Source: Aureisphaera sp963669405 (GTDB lineage: Bacteria > Bacteroidota > Bacteroidia > Flavobacteriales > Flavobacteriaceae). From it: 64,000 nt of DNA. The notes below the pieces were generated by a model. That model was not told the DNA's origin, did not search any database, and was given only the letters and a program-made list of their open reading frames with translations. Shown one piece after another: positions 35,167-48,200 of the stretch. Positions within the stretch are counted from its first letter, which is position 1. The number at the start of each line of letters is the position of its first letter. Both the position numbers and the translations under genes were made by a program. The DNA lies in the NCBI GenBank assembly GCA_963669405.2, contig CAXXHF010000002.1:248001-312000 (forward strand), written 5' to 3'.

Positions 35167-36633
35167 ATGGCAAAAACTACTTTTCTAAAATTTCTATCTT
35201 TCACAGTTGCCTTTTTTATGGTTTCTCAGATCATAAAAATGGAGGCTCAGATCGTTATAGGAACTCCAGATCTGCAGTTCACACAAGCGTGTGCCAATGA
35301 GTCTTTCAATACATTTACGGCCAACTTTGTATTTACACCAGAGTCTGGTATAACATCATCCAATCAATTCATGGTTGAAATGTCAGATGCTGAAGGAGAT
35401 TTTTCAGACCCTACTATTGTATTCACCTCAAATCCAGGGGAAATCAATACTTCTCCTGCCTCTGTAGACTTTTCTTTGCCCACCACCACCGCTGGAGAAG
35501 GGTACAAAATTAGAATAAAAAGTACCCAGCCTGCTACAACAAGTACTCCATCTGATGCTTTTTCAGCTTATTACAAGCTACAAGACAGCCCATTTTCCAT
35601 AAATAACCTTAATGCAACAGCAAGCTTTTGTCCCGGAGGAAGCTATCTTCTTACCATAGATAACCCCGGAGCGAATGGAAATGATTCTCCCTTAAACTAC
35701 CCTTCCCTAACCTTTAAATGGTATAAGGAAATTAATCCTACAACCTCCGTGTTTGTGTCAGAAGGTCAAACCCTTTCAGTGACTCAAGTAGGTGTATACT
35801 TTGTGGAAACCAACTACGGTACCTGTACATCAGACTCATTTTCAAATCGTGTAACAGTATCAGAAGCCACTTCTCAGGATGAAGTATCAGCAACCATCAT
35901 ATCAAGTTTAGGAAACCCATTTTGTGCTGCAGATGGACCAACAACATTAAGCACTGTTCCAGGAAGTAGCTATCAATGGTATAAAGACGGAAACGCAATA
36001 GCTGGAGCAACCAGTCAAAGTTACGAGACATCTATTTCTGGTGCTTATTCGGTAGTTGTAAATTTTGGAAGCTGCGAAGCAACGGGAAATATCGATTTAG
36101 AATCAGGGAGTTTTACCAGTAGTATTGATGTACCCGCTTTCAATATGCTTGAAGCTGGGGACACACTTAGCGTTACAGTTACAACAGACGCAGTAAACCC
36201 TGAGTTTCAATGGCTATTCAATGGGGAAATAATCACCAGTGCCACACAAAGTACATTTAATGTGACTGACTTCGGCTTTTATGGTGTCATCATATCACAA
36301 AACAGTGAATGTAATACTACCAATGAACTGTTCTTTGAAGTAGACGAGTTTATAAACCCATTTCCCGAAGTGGCAAATATCCCGAACCTGATAAGCCCAA
36401 ATGGAGACGGTATTAATGACAAATGGGTGATTCCTGCCTCTTATGTAAGTGGAAGCAACACAGAGGTCATTATTTATTCCAGTCAAGGAGATGTCGTGTT
36501 TAGCACCAAAGATTACTTAAATAATTGGCCCGAAGACCAGCTTAGTTCTAGTAGTGTCAACCAAATCTATTATTACATGATCATACCCCAAGAGCTAGAA
36601 CCTCAAAAGGGTACCATAACCATTGTAAAATAA
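35167..36633 (+). CDS. T9SS type B cargo protein with Ig-like repeats
   Basis: 488 residues. Signal peptide (FLSFTVAFFMVSQIIKMEAQ), then Ig-like surface modules with paired Cys (SFCPGGSYLLTIDN, TLSTVPGSSYQWYKDGNAIA, FQWLFNGEIITSATQ). The last 85 residues are a gliding-motility-type C-terminal domain, the type B T9SS sorting signal (ISPNGDGINDKWVI...VIIYSSQGDVVFS). Such cargo crosses the outer membrane through the T9SS translocon and usually binds a PorP/SprF barrel encoded next to it. That is the case here: the PorP fusion gene begins 1 base after this stop. Confidence 0.88.
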   Translation: MAKTTFLKFLSFTVAFFMVSQIIKMEAQIVIGTPDLQFTQACANESFNTFTANFVFTPESGITSSNQFMVEMSDAEGDFSDPTIVFTSNPGEINTSPASVDFSLPTTTAGEGYKIRIKSTQPATTSTPSDAFSAYYKLQDSPFSINNLNATASFCPGGSYLLTIDNPGANGNDSPLNYPSLTFKWYKEINPTTSVFVSEGQTLSVTQVGVYFVETNYGTCTSDSFSNRVTVSEATSQDEVSATIISSLGNPFCAADGPTTLSTVPGSSYQWYKDGNAIAGATSQSYETSISGAYSVVVNFGSCEATGNIDLESGSFTSSIDVPAFNMLEAGDTLSVTVTTDAVNPEFQWLFNGEIITSATQSTFNVTDFGFYGVIISQNSECNTTNELFFEVDEFINPFPEVANIPNLISPNGDGINDKWVIPASYVSGSNTEVIIYSSQGDVVFSTKDYLNNWPEDQLSSSSVNQIYYYMIIPQELEPQKGTITIVK

Positions 36634-36634
36634 A

Positions 36635-39181
36635 GTGAAAACAATAACCATCCATACCATCCTTTTCATCTGTTTCTTGCAGATTGCCTTTTCACAGGCA
36701 CAAGATGGTGTGGTTGCATTTGATCTCCCTGCTAGAAACTCACTGATGTTTAACAGGTTTGTGGCACATCCTACTTTTAGTTTTGTTCGGGAGCAAAACA
36801 AGTACATCACTGTAACCAATAAAAGAGAATTGGTAGCAGTACAAGATGCGCCCCTCACCTACTTTGTCAACTATTCTGGACGTATTAAAGAAAACATAGG
36901 AGCAGGTATTGGAGTGTATCAACAAAATTATGGAGTCCTCACCACCTTTGGAGGAATTTTGAACTTTGCATATAACATTCGTGCTCAAGAAGACAGTAAT
37001 TTTACTTTCGGAATAAACATTGGTGCCTACAAGAGTGGTTTAGATAGTGGAAAAGTAGTGACTAACTATGATGATCCTGCACTTAATAACATTCCTTCCA
37101 ATTTTCTGCTTGCCATAAATCCTGGATTTAATTACGGAACAGGCTTTATGGATTTTGGAATTTCCCTAAATAATATTGTGACTTACAATTTTAACGCTTC
37201 TGGCTTAGTTGAAGATAATCCAAAGCAGGGTATTCAGGGTCATATGATGTATACCGGTTATTTTGGTGGTTACGGATTTTTTGGAGGAAGTAGGTTCTCA
37301 GCCTTAGCCAAATCAGAATTTCAAAAAGATGCTACAATCGTTTCTGGAGTAACAATGCTAACAGTTCCCAAAGGTATTTGGGCCCAAGTAGGATATAATA
37401 CCATGTATGGTGCATCTGGGGGAATTGGTGTTAACCTGACCAATCAAATTGCTATAGAATATAATTATGAGAAATCATTTGTGGGGCTGACCAATTTTGG
37501 TGCTTCACATGAGATAACATTGGCTTACAGATTTAAGAACAATAATTATTTCAAGTATAGTAGAAATGATGATACAGCAAGCTTATTTACCCCTCAAAGG
37601 AAACGTAAGAAGAGTAAGTCTGCAAAGACCGAAGTTGCCAAAGTACCTGAAAAATCAGATGCAGAAGAACAAGCTAGAATTGCTGCGGAAGAGGAAAAAG
37701 CCCGATTAGCAGCTGAAGAACAGGCAAGAATCGATGCGGAAGAAGAGAAAGCACGATTAGCAGCCGAGGAACAGGCTAGAATCGATGCGGAAGAAAAAGC
37801 ACGTTTAGCTGCTGAGGAACAAGCTAGAATCGATGCGGAAGAAGAAAAAGCACGTTTGGCTGCTGAGGAACAGGCTAGAATCGATGCGGAAGAAGAAAAA
37901 GCACGTCTAGCTGCTGAAGAACAGGCTAGAATTGATGCCGAGGAAGAAAAGGCTCGTTTGGCTGCTGAGGAACAGGCTAGAATCGATGCGGAGAAAGAAA
38001 AAGCACGTTTGGCTGCCGAGGAACAAGCTAGAATCGCTGCGGAAGAAGAACAGGCACGTTTGGCTGCCGAGGAACAGGCTAGAATCGCTGCAGAAGAAGA
38101 ACAGGCAAGAATCGATGCGGAAGAAGAGAAAGCACGATTAGCAGCCGAGGAACAGGCTAGAATCGATGCGGAAGAAGAACAGGCACGTCTAGCTGCTGAG
38201 GAGGAACAAGCACGATTGGCTCAGGAAGAACAAGCACGATTGGCCGCAGAAGAGGAAGCAAGATTAGAAGCTGAAAAAAAGGCCAAAGAAAGTTTAATTA
38301 TAAATCCAACAGATAATATTGGTAGGTCAATTAGTGAATTGGCTGAAGAAACAGACGAATCTAGTAAAACACAAGCCCAACTATTGGGTGAGTTGGAAGC
38401 TGCTGTTGCAGTTAAAGAGAAAGATTTGAAAGATTTAAAAGAAGAAAATGACCTTAGTGAACAAAACATCTATGTAGCTCCTAAACCTTTCAAGAGTATT
38501 AGTGAAGAAAACGAGAAAATTGAACTTCTAAAAATAAATCTAGATGCGGTAATACTTAGAAATAAGAAGAAAATTGTACAACTAGAATCTTTACTTCAGG
38601 ATCGAGTAAATACGTTTAACGATCCTAATGATGAAACAAACTTGTACTATCAAAATAAGATAGCCCAGTTAAAATCTGAACAGGAACAGGCTGTTAGGCT
38701 TCGAGAGTCGTTAGTGTCTTCTTTAGAACAAATCTCTATTGCTACAGACTTTGAACGCAAACGACGTATCAAACGAGCTGCCTATGACAATGATCAGGAT
38801 AGGTATAGACAAGACAGGAACATGCTAAATAGTTTGAAGCAAAATGTTACGTTAAGTGAGACGCCATTAGCTATAGATGATTTAGACTTTGGCCGAGAAC
38901 GAAATAACAATATTCAAATCCTTAAAAATGTAAAAAATGCTGAAGAGGGGTATTATCTAGTGCTCGCTGTGCATAATGATGTTTCCAAACGAGATAAATT
39001 TTTGGTGCAGGTAATTTCATCTGGATATAATGAAGTGGATTTCTTCTATGATGTCAATACCAGCGAGTATTATATCTACTCCAAAAAATTCAATAATATC
39101 AAAGAAGCAGAAAATGCATTAAAGACAAAATTGAACAGACCTTATAATCAAAAGATAACCATTATTAAAATCGAAAATTAA
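36635..39181 (+). CDS. PorP/SprF outer-membrane barrel fused to long charged helix and SPOR-like tail
   Basis: 848 residues, GTG start 1 base after the upstream stop. Signal peptide (HTILFICFLQIAFSQ), then a PorP/SprF-type barrel (about 25-310: NSLMFNRFVAHPTFSFV, LTYFVNYSGRIKENIGAGIG, WAQVGYNTMYGASGGIGVNL). A basic linker (RKRKKSKSAK) leads into about 206 residues (343-549) of Glu/Ala/Arg/Lys repeats with a 17-residue unit (EEQARIDAEEEKARLAA). Then comes coiled coil (ELEAAVAVKEKDLKDLKEEN, IAQLKSEQEQAVRLRESL), and a final 90 residues (GYYLVLAVHNDVSKRDKFLV...FNNIKEAENALK) that read like a SPOR domain. Ordinary PorP proteins stop after the barrel. The tail would lie in the periplasm; binding peptidoglycan there is inference. 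Confidence 0.8.
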   Translation: MKTITIHTILFICFLQIAFSQAQDGVVAFDLPARNSLMFNRFVAHPTFSFVREQNKYITVTNKRELVAVQDAPLTYFVNYSGRIKENIGAGIGVYQQNYGVLTTFGGILNFAYNIRAQEDSNFTFGINIGAYKSGLDSGKVVTNYDDPALNNIPSNFLLAINPGFNYGTGFMDFGISLNNIVTYNFNASGLVEDNPKQGIQGHMMYTGYFGGYGFFGGSRFSALAKSEFQKDATIVSGVTMLTVPKGIWAQVGYNTMYGASGGIGVNLTNQIAIEYNYEKSFVGLTNFGASHEITLAYRFKNNNYFKYSRNDDTASLFTPQRKRKKSKSAKTEVAKVPEKSDAEEQARIAAEEEKARLAAEEQARIDAEEEKARLAAEEQARIDAEEKARLAAEEQARIDAEEEKARLAAEEQARIDAEEEKARLAAEEQARIDAEEEKARLAAEEQARIDAEKEKARLAAEEQARIAAEEEQARLAAEEQARIAAEEEQARIDAEEEKARLAAEEQARIDAEEEQARLAAEEEQARLAQEEQARLAAEEEARLEAEKKAKESLIINPTDNIGRSISELAEETDESSKTQAQLLGELEAAVAVKEKDLKDLKEENDLSEQNIYVAPKPFKSISEENEKIELLKINLDAVILRNKKKIVQLESLLQDRVNTFNDPNDETNLYYQNKIAQLKSEQEQAVRLRESLVSSLEQISIATDFERKRRIKRAAYDNDQDRYRQDRNMLNSLKQNVTLSETPLAIDDLDFGRERNNNIQILKNVKNAEEGYYLVLAVHNDVSKRDKFLVQVISSGYNEVDFFYDVNTSEYYIYSKKFNNIKEAENALKTKLNRPYNQKITIIKIEN
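37661..38260 (+). repeat. 51-bp tandem repeats encoding the charged helix
   Basis: About 11-12 imperfect units of 51 bases (17 codons) with one shorter unit near 37785. Third-position differences between units show it is not a recent expansion throughout, but several neighbours are nearly identical. Unit encodes EEQARIDAEEEKARLAA. Confidence 0.9.
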
Positions 39182-39263
39182 CTATGACATAAGAAGCAAC
39201 ATAAAGCCCCCGACCTCCTAAATTTTGATTTGGGAGATATTACAACCAAAAACTATAGTCGCC

Positions 39264-42200
39264 ATGAACAAACCTACTATTAAAAGAATCCCCACACTTC
39301 TTATAGTCATATTTTTCGGAATACAATGCTATGCCCAAAATTTCGTCCCCTTTACCCCTAGATTCGACCAAGATCTTAAGGGTGATATCGTTCTGATAGG
39401 GAATAACATTTTGGGGCCTGATAACAACCCTTTCAATGATAACACTGCCTATAATCACAATGTGGATATGCAGTATATTGATATTGATGGGGATCCTTCA
39501 ACCTTTAGTTCATCAAGCGCAGATTTAGAAATACCAAATCCAAACTGTTATGTAATACGGCACGCTAGTTTGTATTGGGGAGCGGTAACCAAAGGCGATG
39601 AACCATTTACGAATGTAAAGTTTAAAGGTCCTTCGGGCGGATACGTTGATATTACGGGAACCGTAATATTTGATGCAAATGGAACTTCTGTAGATGGTGG
39701 CGATAGTTTTCCTTATGCTTGTTATGCAGATGTCACAGACATTGTAATCAATTTAGCAGATAATTTGGGAACGTACACATTGGCGAATGTGTCAAGTTCT
39801 TTGGGTGAAACGGGTACTTTTGATCCTCGTAATGGTACTGGGTATTCTGCTGGTTGGTCCCTTTTTGTGGTGTATGAAGATCCTACATTACCTGGAAAAT
39901 CAATTACTAGTTTTGATGGCTTTAGTGCTATTAGTGTTCCTGGAAATAACCCAAACTTAGACATCCCAGTTGATGGTTTCAGAACTGTTCCAGCACCAGC
40001 TCCTGTAAGAGCAAATTTTGCATTCGCTACCTTAGAAGGAGATAAGCCAATTACAGGGGATCGTTTGTTATTAAATGGTACTACCCTCTCAACAGTAGAT
40101 AGACCTGCCACTAACTTTTTCAACAGTTCGGTAACCCAATTAAGTGCAACACCAGTTGATAATAGGAATCCAAATAGTACCAATACCCTTGGGTTTGATA
40201 CAGGGGTGATGCGTGTTCCAAATCCAGGAAACACCGTGATAGCCAATGATGCAACTTCGGCTACAGTACGATTGGAGACTAGTGGGGACACCTATTTTCA
40301 ATATTTTTTAGCTTTTGCCGTAGAAATTATTGAACCCAATATTGTACTTACCAAAATTGTTGAAGATGAGTTTGGTAATAACATTGGAGGCCAAACTGTT
40401 GCACTGGGTCAAGAGTTAAATTATGTAATAGGTTTTCAAAATACCGGAAACGATAATGCCACCAATTTCACAATACGGGATATCCTGCCTATCAATATCA
40501 TTTATAACCATCCCACTGATTTGGTGTTACCGCCAGGTGTAACAGTATTAAGTTATGATGCTGCTACTCGTGAAATAATTTTTGCTATCGAGGATTATTT
40601 GGTAGAAGAGGATGATCCTGTCTACGAAATCCGAATTGAAGTACAAGTAGTAGATACCTGTCAACAATTGGCAGAAGCTTGTTCTGATATTATTAACAAC
40701 CAAGCATTTGCAACCTATCAAGGAACTCTTAACCCTACTTTTATTATTACAGATGATCCTAGTCACAGTTCAAATACAGGATGTCTTATCTCACCTCAAG
40801 CCACAAATTTTTTAGCAGATCTTGACGATTGTGTATTTACACAAAATGAGATTCTTTGTGGGGATAGTATGGAGTTAACCGCTGCAGATGGATACGATTC
40901 TTACTCTTGGTCTACAAGTCCATCTGGAACTCCAGTTATTGGTACTACGCAAACAATAACCGTAACACAAACAGGTACTTATTATTCGTTCAATACAGCA
41001 CTCGCTCCCTGTCGATCAATCGTTCAAGAATATATCGTAACACTCTATGGTGGTAGTATTCCAAATCCTGTAATACCTTTTGCAGATGAAGTTGTAACCT
41101 GCCCGAATGATGGTAAGTTATTACCCAATATATTTTTATGTGGTGAAGACGATTTCAGGGAAATAACAACAGATATTGCAAGTGCAGTCACAATTATTTG
41201 GGAACGGTTGGATGAAACTAGCTGTCCTCCAGTAGGAAATAGTGATTGTGCAAATGAAAACAGTGCTTGTACTTGGAATCAAGTGGGTACTGGTCCTGAT
41301 TATATTGCTGATACAGCAGGTCAATATCGATTAACCATTAATTATGATGGTGGGTGTTTCAATCAATTTTATTTTAATGTCTATCAAAATTTACTCGATC
41401 CCGTAGTAACAGCAACAGATATTATTTGTACAACCCCAGGAACAATCACTGTAAGTAATGTTCCAAGTAATTATGAATATAGTCTTGATGGTGTAAACTA
41501 TCAAACCAGTAATATTTTCACAGTAAACACACCCGGTTTATACACTGTTTATATCCGTCAAATTGGTGTTCCGTCTGGTGCATGTGTATTCACGGTTCCC
41601 GATGTTTTAGTGAGAGCGCGTGACTTTACGGTTTCATCTATAATTAAACACCCCCTTTGTAATGGTGACAAGGGTAGCATCCAATTGGCGGCAAATGATG
41701 CAGAACCGCAATATTTCTTTTACCTCTACTCTGGAGGAACTTTAGTGAATTCCTCAGGTCCTATTGTAGAGAACAACTATATTTTTGAAAATCTGAACCC
41801 AGGAAACTATACTGCCGTTGTAGAAACTGAAGATGGATGTACTTATACAGAAGACATCACACTTATTGAACCAGATTTGATGACCGTTACTGCAGCAATT
41901 ACGATTCCGTTAACCTGTACAGACGGTGAAATTACGGTATATCCTGTAGGTGGAACACCACCCTATTTTTACTTTGTAAATAGCACAACGATCTTTCAAA
42001 CCGTTCCAGAAATTGTAGTCACAGCTCCTGGAGTTTATAATATAACGGTTGTTGATTCTAATAACTGTAGCGCAGACACCTCAATTACCATTGAGGCCAC
42101 TCCTCCACCGGAGTTCAATGTATTAACAACAGATATTTTATGTTCTGATTCAGGCGATACAGGAATTATTACTATTGATGTAACCAACCCGAATGGAAAC

Positions 42201-45200
42201 ACGCTTCAATTTAGTATTGACGGAGGTACTACTTTCTCTAGTTCACCTGTATTTACAGGACTTGCCGTTGGTAGTTATGATGTGGTAGTAGAGTATACCT
42301 TTGGTCCTTCGGTATGTTTATCAGATCCACAAACAGTTACCATTAACACTAATGACCCGATATCTGGTGTAGCAGAACTGACCGCGCCATATACATGTAT
42401 ATCAACTGGTACTATTACGGTTACCAATGTAACTGGTGGTACTCCTCCATATTTGTATAGTATTGACGGCATAACATTTCAATCAAGCCCTATTTTCACA
42501 GGCTTGACTGCAGGCACTTACACCATTACTATTATGGATGCCAACGATTGTACTTTTATCACCAATGAAATTACAATACCCCCATTAGATCCGCCTACAG
42601 ATTTAATGTTTAGCAATTCACCCCTAACCTGTCCAACCAATCTAACTACCGTAACCATAACAGGGACAACCGGAGGTGTAGCTCCATTAGAATATAGAAT
42701 TACCGCTCCTGCAACAGCAGTTACCCCCTATCAATCATCAAATGTCTTTCCTGGATTAGCACCAGACGTTTATACTTTCCAAGTGAAAGATGTCAATGAA
42801 TGTACTTATAGTGAATCCTATGCTATTGAGCCATTACCTACTATCTCTATTTTTAGCGAAACTATCAGTGATGTTAGTTGTGTAGGTGCTGCAGATGGAT
42901 CCGTTCAATTTACTGTTTCAGGAACAACATCTTTTGAATACCAAATCAACGGGGGTGCTCCTACACCAGGTGTGTCTCCCATTACTTTAACAGGACTAAC
43001 TGCAGGTACTTATACAATACTGGTAACAGATCTAATAACAAATTGTGAAGCTACCGCTACTGCAATTGTTAATGAACCATCCAATCCATTGGCAGTTTCA
43101 TTAGATATATCACCAATTACCTGTATAGCAAGTGGTAGTGCTATTATTAATGCTTCTGGTGGCTGGGGAGGTTATATTTATACACTTACATTACCAGATA
43201 CAACAACATTGCCTCCTCAATCTAGTAATACATTTATAAACTTAACTCAAGCTGGAATTTATACTATTTCCGTTGAAGATGCCAATGGATGTATCATTAC
43301 GGATACCTTTAGTCTAACAATTCCAGATCCACCGATAGCAACTATTAGTACAACATCTGACATTTGCTATGATACAGGTGATAATGCAACAATAATAGTT
43401 GATGTTACTTCAGGTGAAGCTCCATTTGAATACAGTATCAATGGAGGTACCTTTCAATCAAGCAATGTGTTTTCAGATTTAGGACCGGGAATTTATACCA
43501 TAACGGTGAGAGATGCTTTCGGTTGTGAAACCACATTACCTGCTGAAATTATTGCGACTCAATTATTAGTTGATGCCGTTTTATCAGGTGGTATAGATTG
43601 TACCGTTACACCAGATGCTGAAATAACTGGTACAATTGCAGGGGGCACTCCCCCTTATACCCATGCGGTTTCCATAAACGGTGGTGCTTTTAACCCATTA
43701 GGAGCTACAGGATCGCCATTTATTTACAGCACCTCAACGGCAGGGACATATCAATTTGAAATAACAGATGCCAATGGATGTACTGCTACATCACCAATCA
43801 TCAACGTTAATCCAATTTCACCACCAGTATTAGATGTTATAACACAAACCCACCCTATTTTATGTAACGGTGATGAAAATGGAGCTATCAATGTTACATT
43901 CGACCCTACGGTAGGAACTCCTCCATTTCTAATTAATGTGTTTAACGATACTACGGGTACTGACTACGGAACCCAAACTTCGGGATTACCAGCTGGAGAT
44001 TATACCATAACCCTTACCGATGCAAATTCTTGTACAGATTCTGATACAATTACAATCAGTGAACCAGATCCAATTGTAGTCGATTTTTCTACTGTTGACA
44101 TCACCTGTGTTCCTGGTGGAACTTCATTAGGATCTATCATAATCAATAGTACCACAGGAGGTGTAGGACCTTACGATTATTTTGTAACAGGTACTAACGG
44201 ATATTCAAATTCTGCCTTAGATGTTACTGGATCAACTCCGGTCAATTTTGATGTAGTTGATTTCGGTTTATATGAAATCAATGTGGTTGATGACAACGGA
44301 TGTTCTGTACTCTTCCAGAATGTATTGATTGCTTCTCCTCCAGATGATCTAGATATTACTGTTTCCAGTACTGTTGATTGTACAACGGGAGGACAAGCTG
44401 TCGTAGCGGTGAGTTCAATTTTAGGAAGTACTGGACCTTTCTGGTTCACAATCTATCAAGGTCCCATATCAAGCTATCCTAATCCTCCTGGGTCATGGAT
44501 ACCAGAAGATTTTCCAGGAAGTCAATTTGCTACATTTACAGGTTTAACCCCAGGTCTAACCTATACCTTCATTGTATATGACGAATCAACCAACTGTAGC
44601 TATTTTGAACCCGCTACAACACCTATTCCTACCAATTCAACATTAACGGCAACTGCTGTTAGTTCTGATAATATTACTTGTACGGGTAGTGACGATGGAG
44701 ATGTGTCTTTCACTATAAATAGTGTATATGCAGGAGCTGTAGATGTAAACTATGAAATTTTTGACTCACTCACATTAATCACAACAGGAATCTCAGGAAC
44801 TGGTACAGTACCAGCTGGAGGATCATTGAGTGTTGCAGATTTGGGTCCGCTCCCATTCGGAACCTATTATGTGCTGATAGAAGAAACCACAGGGCCTAAT
44901 GCAGGCTGTGGTGTTGTAACTGCTCCTTTTACAATAACGGAGTCTGCCATTTTATTAAGTTTAACAGCCTCAGTAGATCAGAATGCAAATTGTAATCCAA
45001 GTTCTGGAGTTGTAAGTGCCGTAGCACAAAATGGAACGGCTCCCTATTTATACCAAATAACAACCACTCCAGGAGCACCTTTACCAACCGACCCTTCTTG
45101 GGGTACACCAAGCACCTTCAATGTAGATGCTGGTAATTATTATGTTCATGTAATGGATGCTTATGAATGTATTATTACAAGCCCTGTACAGGTTGTTGGT

Positions 45201-48200
45201 ACGGATCCTGAACCCGTAATTGATGCATTAACAACAAATCAATGCTCCACTGCACAAGGTCAATTTGAGATTGATGTTACATTAACAACAGCAGGAATTC
45301 CTCCTTATAGTTTTAGTATTGATGGAGGTATATTTCAGACACAATCTACCCCATTCACAATAACTGGTTTATCATCAGGATCTCATACTATAGAGGTAAA
45401 TGATGCTAATGGATGTGGAAATCTGGTAACCGTTGTGATTGAGCCACCATTAGGCTTAACATCTTCTGTAACGGCTTTGCCTAGTTGTGACGACGACGAT
45501 GGAGAAATCACCATAACGGCTGATGGAGGTACGGGTAACTATACGTACGCAATAAGTCCTAATCCACCTACCATTGTGTTGACTGGAAATGTATTCTCAG
45601 GAGTTCCTTCAGGAACCTATATAGTGACAGTTACCGATACAGTTACATTATGTACTGAAGATGTTTCAGTTACTTTAGAAAATGCTACACCAGTAACCTT
45701 CAATACAGAAGTAACAGATATAAGTTGTAATGGAGGAAGTGATGGTCAAATCATCGTTGAATTACCTCCTAGCAATGACAATCCAATTTATACGTACGAA
45801 ATTACCGCCCCTATTGTGGTACCGCCCCAAACCAGTAATATTTTTACAGGGTTACCAGCGGGAACATATACCGTACAAGTTATTTCGGGAAGAGGATGTA
45901 TTGCTACAGCAGATGTACCAATTACTGAACCAATACTATTGGAAGCAACAGCAAGTGCTACATCGTTTGCCTGTACACCAGACAATACACCAACAACATC
46001 TATCATAACTATTACCGAAGTTGGAGGCACAGCTTCTTATACATATAGCATCAATGGTACAAACTATTTTGACACCAATGTTTTTGAAGTACTTGATACT
46101 GGAGTACCTCAACTAATTACCGTATATGTTAGGGATGCCAATAATTGTATTGCTACAAATACGGTGACTATAGACCCATTACCCACCATTACCGCTGCTG
46201 CATTTACTATAGTTACACCTATTGACTGTAACCAAACGGGATCTGTATCCATAAACGTTACGGGTGGCTCTGGCAATTTTGAGTACCAACTATTACCAGA
46301 TGGAATTCCACAAACTTCCAACATTTTTGATATACCAGGTCCTGGCACCTATTATTATCAAGTAAATGACTTGGATACTAATTGTTACTTTTTAACAGAT
46401 CCATTTGAAGTTCCTCCATTTGATGAAATTGATGCTGTATTAACCGCAACCGTACAAAACGATTGTTTTGGAGACTCCAATGGCGAATTAGCACTAACTC
46501 TTACCGGATATAGTGGCGCATATACATACCAACTATTGGATGGAACCGGTGCACCCATTGGAGGCCCGGTTGCGGCCAATACATCAACAAACCCTGAAAT
46601 TATTACTGGATTACCTTCTGGTAATTATTCTGTGGAAATAGTTGAAACCGAAACACCCTTTTGTACTACAACCACTAACGTTGTAACCATTGGGTCCCCA
46701 CCTACTCCAGTTACATTAGATGTGGCAGAAACGTCCAACGTAACTTGTAATAATAACCAAGGTGTAATTACTGCCATGGCAAATGGCGGGACAAGTCCAT
46801 ATGAATATGAGCTAACAGGTGATGCCACAGTTCCTTATTCATCCAACAATGTGTTTACAGACCTAAGTGCTGGAACTTACACAGTAAATACAAGAGATGC
46901 TAATGGTTGTATAGAAACGGACACGATCATACTTGCAGAACCAGACCCAATTGATGCTGATTTTGTTCCAAGTACTACCCTATTAGACTGTTTTAACGAT
47001 CATGATGCAACTATAACGGTGCTTAATATCACAGGAGGACAAAATGGTAATTATAGCTATACGCTGAACACTATTTCTCCAGGACCATCAAGTTCTGGAC
47101 CTCAATCTTCAAATGTATTTGAAGGAGTAGGAGCCGGTATCTATTCTGTAACTATTACAGACGGGTATGATTGTATATTCACATCACTACCGGTTACCAT
47201 AAATGAACCAGACCCAATTGTTTCAAGCTTGGTTGTTAGCACGACACAAACTTGTTTAGCAGAAGCAGAACTAACGCTAAGCGCTGTAGGTGGAACAGGT
47301 GCTTATGAGTATAGTGATTCTGAAGATTTCATTTCGGTTTTAGGATCATTTACAACTTCGGTTACATTCCCTGTTTCTCCAGGCACCTACAATTATTATG
47401 TTAGGGATGAGAATGGGTGTGTTGACAATGTATCCAATGATATTACTATAGACCCCGTACCAGATTTAGAGATTGAATTGCTTTCTACCAATCCAGAGAT
47501 AAACTGTACGGGTGATAACACTGGAGTTATAGTAGCTACCGCACAAGGAGGGTTGGGTAACTACGTCTATATTTTACAAGATACCGCTGGAAATACGATA
47601 CCAGCCGACCAAAACAGTCCTGGAGTGTTTTCAGGATTAACAGTAGGTAGCTATATCGTTTATGTTGAAAGTGGCGATTGTCAAGCAACTTCAGAACTAA
47701 TTACCATTACCGAACCTGAGACCGCACTAGCTGCAACTTTTGAAGTTACCGATGTGCTTTGTCATGGCGAAAATAACGGTAGATTGGAAATTATTACTGA
47801 AGGTGGCTCAGGTGTTATTTTATACGCCATTTCACCAAACTTAGATCAGTATTTTGAAACCAATATCTTCGAAAACCTTGAACCAGGTGCTTATGACGCA
47901 ATAGTTCAAGATGAATTGGGATGCTTTTTAACATTCAATTTTGAAGTAGATGAACCACCCGTAGTTTTACTTTCAATTGTTCCAGACTCCACGATTCCAG
48001 AAATATGTGAAGGTGATCAAGACGGATTCTTCAGTATTGATATAGGAGGAGGAACACTTCCATACAGTGTGAGTTTAGATGATTATGATGGAGAATATAT
48101 CACAGGAGGCCCCACCCAAACAATATTCGATTTTGACAACCTAGGTGGTGGAGATCATATTGTCTATGTGCGTGATAGTTTAGGATGTGAGTCTGAATGG

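Noticed and set aside
37661..38260. Regular 51-bp repeats considered as a CRISPR array
   Set aside because: No spacers; repeats are contiguous, in frame and encode a charged helix.
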